Shown here piece by piece: positions 1-5,277 of a stretch of 5,670 bases of DNA. A model generated the notes under the pieces. That model did no database searches. It was not told where the DNA came from and was given only the letters and a program-made list of their open reading frames with translations. Source of the DNA: a bacterium (GTDB lineage Bacteria; SZUA-79; Acidulodesulfobacterales; Acidulodesulfobacteraceae); contig JAJYQZ010000129.1 of assembly GCA_021794335.1 (NCBI GenBank), positions 1 to 5,670 of the forward strand, given 5' to 3'. Positions within the stretch are counted from its first letter, which is position 1. Each line of letters starts with the position of its first letter. The position numbers and the translations under genes were made by a program.

Positions 1-29
1 TCATCATCGATTAATAATATTTTCTTCAT
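1..29 (-). CDS. Response regulator, N-terminus only (runs off the left edge)
   Basis: Only the first nine codons are present, reading MKKILLIDD. This is the standard opening of a CheY-like receiver domain: a hydrophobic first strand followed by the acidic pair that binds Mg2+ near the phosphorylation site. The start codon overlaps the stop of the upstream histidine kinase as ATGA, so the two are almost certainly translationally coupled and form a cognate pair. The output domain lies outside the window. The kinase H-box style (AHEVKN) is often paired with NtrC-type sigma-54 activators, but that is inference. The identification rests on nine residues plus context. Confidence 0.72.
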
Positions 30-1447
30 TTAACGATACCCGACCCGACGGCTTTAGGAATTACAAGCACAAACGCGGTTTTATTATCTTTGCTGTAAAC
101 ATTTATCGTTCCCCCGTGAAGTTTAATTATACGCATAGATATAGGAAGACCAAGCCCCGAGCCGTTTTTTTTCGTCGTAAAAAACGGCTTTAATATCTTT
201 TCTATATTTTCTTCGGGTATAGCCTCGCCGTTATCGATAATTTCGATATTTATAAAATCGCCTCTTAAAACCGTTTTTATTTCAATAATTTTATTACCTG
301 TGTTATATGTTTTATCCATTGCGTTTATTATTAAGTTTAATATAACCTGTTTAAGTAGCTCCTGATCCCCATTAATAATAGGCAGGTCTTCTTGGAATTC
401 CTTTATTAATTTTATATTTAAATTATCTATTTCTAATTTTAATATTCTTACCGAATCGTCAATCAGCCTGTTTATATTTACCGGAACCAGCTCGGGATTT
501 CTTTGTCTGGAAAAACTCAAGAAATCGATGGTCATTTTATCGAGTCTTTTTACTTCATTATTTATTATATTGGTAACCTCTAATACTATCTTATTTCTTG
601 TTTCGTGGGATATATATGCATTTGCGGAAGAAATAATATATATGGCGTTTTTAACCTCATGCGCTATATTAGCCGACATTTCACCCATAATCGCCATGCA
701 ATTCAATTCGTTCTTTTCTTTATTCACTAAATCAATCTTTTTAGTATATTCCTCGATTGACAACGCCATCGAGCTAATCGCGCTTATAACGCTTCCGATT
801 TCGTCGTTTAACCTTTTCTTGAAACTTATCTTATAATTGCCGTCTTTTATCTTTTCGATATTCTCCTTTATCTCGAGCAAGGGCTTCGTGATAATAACCG
901 TTATAATATAAAACATAAAAAGCCCTAAGGCTATAAAAATGAGCGCTATTAGCGAAAATCTGACCCCGACCCAAAAAACGCGGTTATTAGTGGCTTCAAT
1001 CTCCTTTTTTAAATTGAATTTAATCGCAACAAGCCCCAATTTTTTGCCGCTATAATCGATATTTCTAATTAAAACCGCTCCGCCCCCGTTTTCTTTATCG
1101 TTAATATCGTTAGTGGGATTATGCGCTACATAAAGCTTTCCGCTGTTCATTATCAATTTCCCCTCTGGATTATATATCGAAATACCCTTGATTATGCGGT
1201 AATTTTTTATATTAGACCTTAAATATTTTTTCAAAAACTGAATTTTATTGAAATACAAAGAGTATTGTATTTCCGAAATTACGATTCTGGCTATCCTTGC
1301 ATTTTTTAAATAATGCCTGCCGGACAATGTTTGATAAATAGTGTAAAGAAAGATAGCATCGCTTATGAAAATAGTAAAGAAAAAAACGGCAAAAGCGCTT
1401 ATTAATATTTTCCATTTAATGCTTAAATTTTTAATAAAATGTTTCAT
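26..1447 (-). CDS. Membrane-bound sensor histidine kinase (HAMP, HisKA, HATPase_c)
   Basis: This is a complete 473-residue inner-membrane sensor kinase that should autophosphorylate on His and pass the phosphate to the regulator encoded immediately downstream. The domain order is a first membrane helix (about 14-38), a periplasmic sensor of about 120 residues (39-157), a second helix (about 158-186) and a HAMP linker (187-240). The dimerisation domain follows, with H-box AHEVKN and phospho-acceptor H263. The ATPase domain has an N-box (N371, N375), a G1 box DNGEAIP (405-411), an F-box PFFTT (421-425) and a G2 box GSGLGL (429-434). There is no PAS domain and no attached receiver. Two consensus positions are altered: the usual HExxNPL reads HEVKNAI, and the second Gly of DxGxG is Ala409. 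The other boxes are intact, so it is probably active. The sensed signal cannot be read from the sequence. No clear Shine-Dalgarno precedes the ATG at 1447, but no better start exists before the first helix. Confidence 0.95.
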   Translation of the reverse strand: MKHFIKNLSIKWKILISAFAVFFFTIFISDAIFLYTIYQTLSGRHYLKNARIARIVISEIQYSLYFNKIQFLKKYLRSNIKNYRIIKGISIYNPEGKLIMNSGKLYVAHNPTNDINDKENGGGAVLIRNIDYSGKKLGLVAIKFNLKKEIEATNNRVFWVGVRFSLIALIFIALGLFMFYIITVIITKPLLEIKENIEKIKDGNYKISFKKRLNDEIGSVISAISSMALSIEEYTKKIDLVNKEKNELNCMAIMGEMSANIAHEVKNAIYIISSANAYISHETRNKIVLEVTNIINNEVKRLDKMTIDFLSFSRQRNPELVPVNINRLIDDSVRILKLEIDNLNIKLIKEFQEDLPIINGDQELLKQVILNLIINAMDKTYNTGNKIIEIKTVLRGDFINIEIIDNGEAIPEENIEKILKPFFTTKKNGSGLGLPISMRIIKLHGGTINVYSKDNKTAFVLVIPKAVGSGIVK

Positions 1448-1589
1448 GATTATATTGAATATTTATAGATGCTCTTATAAATAAAGAGGCTTTGAGCGGC
1501 GGGGCAGGACTCACGAAAATCGAGTTATTGCCAAAATCTAAAGGCAACGCGGGCATTGCTAATTATAAATCATATAGCTATCTATATAT
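1448..1589. other. Intergenic stretch upstream of the histidine kinase
   Basis: No supported gene is present. With the mobile element beside it, this makes a 371-bp gap between the aldolase and the kinase. I see no convincing sigma-70 promoter for the kinase; a TATAAT-like string sits only a few bases before the ATG, too close for a normal leader. The patch at about 1490-1556 is clearly GC-richer than its surroundings and holds short inverted repeats, including TTGCC/GGCAA around a 10-base loop. It could be a remnant of another repeat or of a lost gene. A 41-codon minus-strand reading frame (1431-1556) crosses it but has no ribosome-binding site and runs into the kinase start. Confidence 0.5.
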
Positions 1590-1805
1590 CACAAATCCCG
1601 ATTTAGAAAATATTTATAAGTTCTAATATTAAATAACGCTGGATTCCTGCTTCCTTCGGAATGACACCCGTTGGGTGAAAACTTAAAAACCTGCAAAGTC
1701 ATTCCCGCGTAAGCGATATTTCCGTCCACGTTTATCAAAGCATGTCTTTGATGTGGACGGAAATGCCAGATTTAAAATTTTCTATCGGCAATTTTAGGAT
1801 TTGGG
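1590..1805. mobile_element. MITE-like non-coding element, copy A (diverged), with TATAT target duplication
   Basis: The left end (1590-1627) reads CACAAATCCCGATTTAG and continues with 35 bases (1593-1627) identical to the reverse complement of the right end of the other copy (5478-5512). Next come a degenerate CTGGATTCC...GGAATGAC arm (1639-1665), a small CACCC/GGGTG hairpin (1664-1676) and GTCATTCCCGCG (1699-1710). The right arm then departs from the other copy: a separate long hairpin is present (1718-1764), and the right end is a degenerate terminal repeat closing with GGATTTGGG (1797-1805). The element is flanked by TATAT at 1585-1589 and 1806-1810, a 5-bp target duplication. It encodes no protein and lies 8 bp downstream of the aldolase stop codon. 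It would need a transposase supplied from elsewhere. Confidence 0.8.
1718..1764. repeat. Long imperfect hairpin inside mobile-element copy A
   Basis: The outer arms ATTTCCGTCCAC (1718-1729) and GTGGACGGAAAT (1753-1764) are perfect 12-bp complements. The inner arms ATCAAAG (1734-1740) and CTTTGAT (1746-1752) add 7 bp around the loop CATGT. Four unpaired bases (GTTT, 1730-1733) form a one-sided bulge. The sequence is absent from the other copy of the element, so it looks like a separate palindromic unit acquired by this copy. No T-tract follows on either strand, so it is not an obvious intrinsic terminator, although it could still stabilise 3' ends of the aldolase transcript. Confidence 0.8.
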
Positions 1806-1818
1806 TATATGTTGTTTA

Positions 1819-2601
1819 TTATTTTATTATATTGTAAACGGTATTATAAGCCTCTTCCGCCGTAAGTCCTTTATGAACGACCGCCCTTACGGCTTTAATC
1901 ATGTTGACGGGTTTTTCCGATTGAAATATGTTCCTGCCCATATCCACGCCTGCCGCACCGCGCTTTACGGCATTATACGCAAGCTCCAGAGCCTCCTTTT
2001 CACCCGTCTTTTTCCCTCCGGCAACAACCACCGGAACCGGACAGGTATTTACCACCCTTTCAAAATCATCGCAATAATATGTTTTTACAATGCTTGCTCC
2101 GGTTTCGGCCGCAATCCTCACGGCCAAGGATAGATAACGGGCATCCCTTGTCATCTCTCTTCCGACCGCCGTTACCGCAAGAACGGGAATACCGTATCTA
2201 TTTCCTTCATCGACCAATCTTGCAAGATTTATTATCCCTTGCTTTTCGTTTTTAGAGCCGATAAATATCGATAAAGCTACGGCGCTTGCATTAAGCCTTA
2301 CGGCGTCCTCCATCGAAACGGTAATATCCTCATCGGACAAGTCGTCTTTCAATATGCTTGTCCCTCCGCTAACCCGCAAAACAATCGGAATATCGATACC
2401 CGCCTCGATTTGATTTCTTAATATGCCCCTTGTGAGCATCAGCGAATCCGCATAATTTAAAAGCGGGGCAATAGCGCCTTTAACATCCTCAAGCCCGCCC
2501 GTAGGACCCATAAAATAACCGTGGTCTATCGCAAGCATGACCGTTCTTTTATCCTTCGGTTTAATAATTCTCGAAAGCCTGTTTTTTAAACCGTAATCCA
2601 T
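1819..2601 (-). CDS. lsrF: LsrF-like class I aldolase/thiolase (DeoC/LacD/FbaB superfamily)
   Basis: The product is a 260-residue cytosolic TIM-barrel enzyme that closely resembles LsrF, which acts on the phosphorylated AI-2 derivative 3-hydroxy-5-phosphonooxypentane-2,4-dione. Visible family signatures are [11 protein letters not shown] (20-30; D26 and H27 match LsrF Asp57/His58), [12 protein letters not shown] (51-62), IVKTYY with the probable Schiff-base Lys173 (171-176), VVAGGKK at the phosphate pocket (192-198) and [11 protein letters not shown] (218-228). It lacks the roughly 30-residue N-terminal extension of E. coli LsrF. The ATG at 2601 was chosen over one 63 bases upstream because it has a Shine-Dalgarno-like sequence and begins where family similarity begins. 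No lsr transporter, kinase or regulator gene is nearby, so the physiological substrate is open. A fructose-bisphosphate or amino-dideoxyheptulosonate aldolase role is possible in this superfamily. The symbol reflects sequence likeness, not proven AI-2 use. Confidence 0.88.
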   Translation of the reverse strand: MDYGLKNRLSRIIKPKDKRTVMLAIDHGYFMGPTGGLEDVKGAIAPLLNYADSLMLTRGILRNQIEAGIDIPIVLRVSGGTSILKDDLSDEDITVSMEDAVRLNASAVALSIFIGSKNEKQGIINLARLVDEGNRYGIPVLAVTAVGREMTRDARYLSLAVRIAAETGASIVKTYYCDDFERVVNTCPVPVVVAGGKKTGEKEALELAYNAVKRGAAGVDMGRNIFQSEKPVNMIKAVRAVVHKGLTAEEAYNTVYNIIK

Positions 2602-2610
2602 ATACTTGCT

Positions 2611-2618
2611 TCCCCCTT
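2611..2618 (-). promoter_or_regulatory. Ribosome-binding site that sets the aldolase start
   Basis: On the minus strand this reads AAGGGGGA, ending 9 bases before the ATG at 2601. The alternative upstream ATG at 2664 has no comparable purine run and would add 21 residues with no family counterpart. The site therefore favours the shorter 260-residue product. Confidence 0.55.
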
Positions 2619-2766
2619 TTTTTAATTTCAAGCCGATTACATTTAAATTTATTATTAATACCAAAGCACAATATATAATCTATGGATATTATAGTATTTA
2701 TAATAAACCAACCCTATAAATATTTTCGGGTATAACATATCCGCGACACGATTTCCTGTCCATACT

Positions 2767-3003
2767 TTATAATAACGCGGCTATAGAAATATCCTCGTCT
2801 ATTTCTTCCCAATGTATGCCGATTCCTTTACCTATTAATCGCCATTTATTCCTTTGCGCTTCCCCGGCATTACGAAGTTTTGGAAACCATTCGAGAGGAA
2901 CGCCTATTTCCCTGCCGTCTAACAAGCTGATATACATCATATAGGAATCAAACCTAACATTTGAAGCCAGAGATTCTTTTGATTTAATTGCTAAAGTATT
3001 CAT
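2767..3003 (-). CDS. DUF2442 family protein
   Basis: This small soluble protein of 78 residues has the full DUF2442 signature: LLDGREIGVPLEWFPKL (27-43) and WRLIGKGIGIHW followed by EEIDEDIS (54-73). The biochemical function of the family is unknown. It is commonly encoded right beside a DUF4160 gene, and the pair is often suspected to be toxin-antitoxin-like; that is an association, not proof. The start at 3003 is preferred because AAGGA (3012-3016, minus strand) lies 8 bases upstream. The ATG 13 codons earlier would begin inside the coding part of the neighbouring DUF4160 gene. The real start overlaps the end of DUF4160 by 20 bases, implying translational coupling. This gene is intact although its partner is frameshifted. 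Confidence 0.85.
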   Translation of the reverse strand: MNTLAIKSKESLASNVRFDSYMMYISLLDGREIGVPLEWFPKLRNAGEAQRNKWRLIGKGIGIHWEEIDEDISIAALL

Positions 3004-3219
3004 GCCATTTATCCTTAATAAATCTAATATTTTCTGAAACAATTCCTTTGATTTCGTTTAATTCTTTCGCATTATATCCAATTGACTTAGCAAGAACAAT
3101 GCCTTCAAGCCAAAATTTTGCATAATTTCATCAGACTCAATATGAATATGCGGAGATTCATTACCCTCGTTGCTGAAGAAAAAAAATCTATATTTGCCTA
3201 TTCTTAAAATTGTCGGCAT
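2984..3219 (-). pseudogene. DUF4160 gene broken by a one-base deletion
   Basis: The first 31 codons give a clear DUF4160 start: MPTILRIGKYRFFFF (1-15), then SPHIHIESDE (22-31). The frame then drifts and stops at 3058-3060, giving only 53 residues. Shifting frame at the A-run 3126-3128 restores the family's second half, YAKFWLEGIVLAKSIGYNA then KELNEIK and finally KDKWHEYFSN, ending at the stop 2984-2986. Adding one A in that run rebuilds a normal 78-residue protein. So a single base is missing, as a real mutation or a sequencing/assembly error in a homopolymer. No upstream heptamer slippery sequence suggests programmed shifting. Function of the family is unknown. A good sigma-70 promoter lies just upstream, but the ATG lacks an evident Shine-Dalgarno. 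Confidence 0.85.
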
Positions 3220-3251
3220 ATCAAATTACATATTAATATGAATATGATTAT

Positions 3252-3280
3252 ATTTTATATAAACATTAACAGCATGTCAA
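3252..3280 (-). promoter_or_regulatory. Sigma-70 promoter for the DUF4160-DUF2442 cassette
   Basis: On the minus strand the -35 is TTGACA (3280-3275) and the -10 is TAAAAT (3257-3252), with a 17-base spacer. The predicted start of transcription is near 3245, leaving a leader of about 26 bases before the DUF4160 ATG at 3219. The exact -35, ideal spacing and placement make this one of the best promoters in the window. Confidence 0.72.
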
Positions 3281-3334
3281 ATCGGGAGAAAGGAAAAAGG
3301 AAAGAAAAAACGGCAAATGCAGTCGGGAGTAAGG

Positions 3335-3365
3335 AAATAAATAAATCTGACCCCTTTATTTATTT
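3335..3365. repeat. Inverted repeat enclosing a TCTGACCCC loop
   Basis: AAATAAATAAA (3335-3345) and TTTATTTATTT (3355-3365) are perfect 11-bp complements around the loop TCTGACCCC. It lies between the cytochrome-porin terminator and the DUF4160 promoter, in a 215-bp stretch with no supported gene. On the minus strand the core reads AAAGGGGTCAGATTT. I associate that phrase with scattered intergenic repeats near REP-associated transposases, from memory only. Confidence 0.55.
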
Positions 3366-3370
3366 ATATT

Positions 3371-3405
3371 TAAAAAAAGCGGAAGGGATTAATCCCTTCC
3401 GCTTT
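3371..3405 (-). terminator. Intrinsic terminator of the cytochrome-porin gene
   Basis: A perfect palindrome spans 3376-3405, with a GC-rich stem GCGGAAGGG/CCCTTCCGC closed by a short ATTAAT loop. Read on the minus strand it is followed at once by seven T residues (3378-3372). It begins about 30 bases after the cytochrome-porin stop codon, in the right orientation. Toward the plus strand the tail is a weaker T-rich run, but no plus-strand gene needs it. Confidence 0.92.
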
Positions 3406-3434
3406 AATTTTATAACCACCTTGCATTAGCCAAA

Positions 3435-4898
3435 TTAGAATGCGAAGTCAAGACCCGTGCCGATTGTGTCATCCTGGGATTTGTTGGTAAACAAGTATCC
3501 AAGATACCAATGGGCATTGTAAGCCAAGTTATATTCAGCATTAATGGCAAACGCGTCTTTTATACCTTCGTTGGTGCAACCGTTGGAAGAAGTGTACGTC
3601 CCGCTTTGGTATAATCCAGCATTTTCACAGGATGTTGGGTTGCTGTTAATCCCGCCTTCTTGCAAATCTTTGTGCGTCCACGAATACTGGGCATAGTCAG
3701 CAGATAGCATCAAGCCATTTCCGATTTGCGGCAATAAATATCTTCCGTAAACCTCGAAAGTTGAATAACCGTTGCTTGAGTTAGTATTGCCAACTGTACT
3801 GTTGTCTAACAACACTGATGTTGACGGTATAGCCGGATTTCCGTAAGGATGATTGTCGCTCTGAACCATATAAGTTAAACCAAGCTCGTAAATATCGTTG
3901 GCAAGATCGACATCCAAACCGTTAATAGTTACACGATTAGTCCAAGTACCACCGGCAGGAGAGCTTGTTCCTGATATTGTTCCTGTTGGCTCCGCAACTG
4001 TTGCGCCATAATATCCAAACTCAAGCTGACCCATAGGGACAGGATAATACTCCTTTAATTGGTAAGAATACTCCATTGCGTTTGAAACTTGCGTATTGGT
4101 GTAATTACCACTACTATCCGGTCCGGAATATAAATTAGCCGCTTCACCTGTGTTGCTGCCTGCATCGTTCGTAACCGTTACTTTATACCACAAATGATAA
4201 CCGGGCGTTCCGTAGAGGGCAAAACCTTCGTTTCTGGCGTGAATTAAATTAGCGTTCTCAGAGTCGTAACCAACATATAAGCCCTGCCCATTCTGCACAG
4301 GACCTCCTGTAATATAAAACGGCGCCTGTCTATAAAAATACGGGCTTGCGGTTGTAACCTGACCCAATTTTAAATTAAACAGGTGCGACGGCACGCCGAA
4401 ACCGGCGCCCAAGCCGTTGATAGATGCAAATATCTGCTTGCCGTTAATCTGACCCTTTCCTGCGCTAAATCCGTAATGCACATAGAAAGATAATGAATTT
4501 GCAAGAGGCGTGTATAACTTAAATGCGCCCGCATCGACGATATCTACGCTTGCGCCGAATGCATCGGTTGCGGGAGATACGTTTTCATTCGTGTAGTGCT
4601 GATAAGAAATAATCGGTTCCACCATTACCGGAATCGGCCATGGGTTCGGAAGGCTTAAACCTTCTGTAATCTGCGTTGCGTCCGACGGTGTTCCGTTTGT
4701 TCCCGGAAGTCTGAAGCCGTTTCTCCAGAACGCCCTTCCGAACGGGTTAAGATTTGGGAAAACAGTGTGACAAACTGCGCATGAAAAATGATACTTTTGA
4801 GCAAAAGCGGGAATTGCGTTTGCTTTTTTCGGCAGGGTAACAAATGAGAACGCCAAAATAAACAAGGCAATCATAGTTACTACTAATTTCTTTTTCAT
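3435..4898 (-). CDS. Outer-membrane monoheme cytochrome c-porin fusion (Cyc2/Cyt572-like)
   Basis: This 487-residue precursor has a Sec signal peptide (charged MKKK, hydrophobic core 5-20, likely cleavage after ANA at 26-28). Immediately after it comes a short cytochrome domain with one heme c site, CAVCH (C40, C43, H44), in the setting PAFAQKYHFSCAVCH then FPNLNPFGRAFWRNGFRLP (47-65). The remaining 420 residues alternate Tyr/aromatic, Gly and polar residues in short strands, as in a beta-barrel, and end in the outer-membrane signature GLDFAF with a C-terminal Phe. C424 and C441 could close a disulfide in an outer loop. This architecture matches Cyc2 and Leptospirillum Cyt572, outer-membrane cytochromes that take electrons from Fe(II). 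Related N-termini also occur in uncharacterised cytochromes, so iron oxidation is inference. The start is supported by AGAGGA 5 bases upstream. The gene has its own promoters, a long leader and a terminator, so it appears monocistronic. Confidence 0.8.
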   Translation of the reverse strand: MKKKLVVTMIALFILAFSFVTLPKKANAIPAFAQKYHFSCAVCHTVFPNLNPFGRAFWRNGFRLPGTNGTPSDATQITEGLSLPNPWPIPVMVEPIISYQHYTNENVSPATDAFGASVDIVDAGAFKLYTPLANSLSFYVHYGFSAGKGQINGKQIFASINGLGAGFGVPSHLFNLKLGQVTTASPYFYRQAPFYITGGPVQNGQGLYVGYDSENANLIHARNEGFALYGTPGYHLWYKVTVTNDAGSNTGEAANLYSGPDSSGNYTNTQVSNAMEYSYQLKEYYPVPMGQLEFGYYGATVAEPTGTISGTSSPAGGTWTNRVTINGLDVDLANDIYELGLTYMVQSDNHPYGNPAIPSTSVLLDNSTVGNTNSSNGYSTFEVYGRYLLPQIGNGLMLSADYAQYSWTHKDLQEGGINSNPTSCENAGLYQSGTYTSSNGCTNEGIKDAFAINAEYNLAYNAHWYLGYLFTNKSQDDTIGTGLDFAF

Positions 4899-4903
4899 AA
4901 CTT

Positions 4904-4909
4904 TCCTCT
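4904..4909 (-). promoter_or_regulatory. Ribosome-binding site of the cytochrome-porin
   Basis: AGAGGA on the minus strand, within AGAGAGGAAAGTT, ends 5 bases before the ATG at 4898. It confirms the start that places the signal peptide at the N-terminus. The GGA here is also one of several GGA motifs in the leader. Confidence 0.75.
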
Positions 4910-4976
4910 CTCTTAAAGTTAAAATTAAAAATTAATAAAAAAACAGAACTAACAAACATTTATTGAACTGCAACTC

Positions 4977-4999
4977 CCCCGTCCGGATACTCTGCGGGG
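4977..4999 (-). repeat. GGA-loop hairpin in the cytochrome-porin leader
   Basis: CCCCG and CGGGG arms enclose a 13-base loop that contains GGA at its 3' side. GGA in a hairpin loop is the known recognition feature of the CsrA/RsmA RNA-binding regulator. Whether this organism has CsrA cannot be seen here. Confidence 0.4.
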
Positions 5000-5164
5000 A
5001 TGGCATGCTTTAATCTCTTTCTCCCTCTCCACCTCCTTATATTTAATATTTTAATTTATTTTTTAAGTTTTATTTCACATTTTAACGGTCTATTGTTCCC
5101 GCATGCCTTGCGCTTATAGGCTTAAACCCACCGTTATAAGCAATATATGATTTAATATATATAA

Positions 5165-5193
5165 TATATATACTTAAATTTATCGCTTGTCAA
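5165..5193 (-). promoter_or_regulatory. Proximal sigma-70 promoter of the cytochrome-porin
   Basis: Minus-strand -35 TTGACA (5193-5188), 17-base spacer, -10 TATATA (5170-5165), in a very AT-rich setting. Transcription would begin near 5157. The -35 is exact and the spacing ideal; the repetitive TATATA tract makes the precise -10 register uncertain. Confidence 0.65.
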
Positions 5194-5214
5194 TACTTAA
5201 AATAAAACCGTTAA

Positions 5215-5240
5215 TTAATCTATATTGATATATAGATTAA
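5215..5240. promoter_or_regulatory. Operator-like palindrome between the two cytochrome-porin promoters
   Basis: TTAATCTATAT (5215-5225) and ATATAGATTAA (5230-5240) are perfect 11-bp complements around TGAT. The site is centred about 35 bases upstream of the proximal -35 and about 50 bases downstream of the distal -10. It could act as an activator site for one promoter or a roadblock for the other. The palindrome suits a dimeric regulator, but I cannot assign it to a family. Confidence 0.45.
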
Positions 5241-5277
5241 TATATCGGCAATATCGTTATTTTTCTTTTATGATTTT

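Larger units (their letters stand above)
4899..5157 (-). promoter_or_regulatory. Long, probably structured 5' leader of the cytochrome-porin mRNA
   Basis: From the proximal promoter the untranslated leader is about 260 bases, far longer than translation needs. On the minus strand it can form GCTTATA/TATAAGC (5141-5135 with 5118-5112). It can also form TAACGGT/ACCGTTA (5136-5130 with 5089-5083). The two are interleaved as in an H-type pseudoknot and share two bases. A long-range GGCATGC/GCATGCC pairing (5107-5101 with 5008-5002) and a CCCCG/CGGGG hairpin (4999-4995 with 4981-4977) follow. A purine run AAGGAGGTGGAGAGGGAG (5038-5021) carries several GGA motifs but no well-placed start codon. I do not recognise a known riboswitch class. 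No gene is supported here; a 24-codon reading frame (4932-5006) is possible but weak. Confidence 0.45.

Noticed and set aside
528..836. Plus-strand open frame of 102 codons
   Set aside because: It lies antisense within the histidine kinase domain-coding region, has no family resemblance and is explained by the kinase codon pattern.
1431..1556. 41-codon minus-strand frame before the histidine kinase
   Set aside because: No ribosome-binding site, overlaps the kinase start in another frame, and has no recognisable family.
1801..2133. Plus-strand open frame of 110 codons
   Set aside because: It is antisense to the LsrF-like gene, which has clear family motifs over the same bases.
2602..2766. 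Promoter for the aldolase (TATAAT at 2688-2693)
   Set aside because: The -10-like string is good, but no acceptable -35 lies at 15-19 bases; in such AT-rich DNA this occurs by chance. Read-through from the DUF2442 gene is possible.
3004..3042. Longer N-terminus for DUF2442 beginning at 3042
   Set aside because: These 13 codons overlap the restored DUF4160 frame, and the downstream ATG has the AAGGA ribosome-binding site and matches the family length.
3238..3429. Plus-strand open frame of 63 codons
   Set aside because: It runs through a promoter, an inverted repeat and the terminator palindrome, and its composition (Lys/Asn-rich, low complexity) follows from the AT-rich spacer. No ribosome-binding site is present.
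4655..4959. Two short minus-strand frames overlapping the cytochrome-porin start
   Set aside because: Both are out-of-frame shadows of the signal peptide and heme region, which is unambiguous in the annotated frame.
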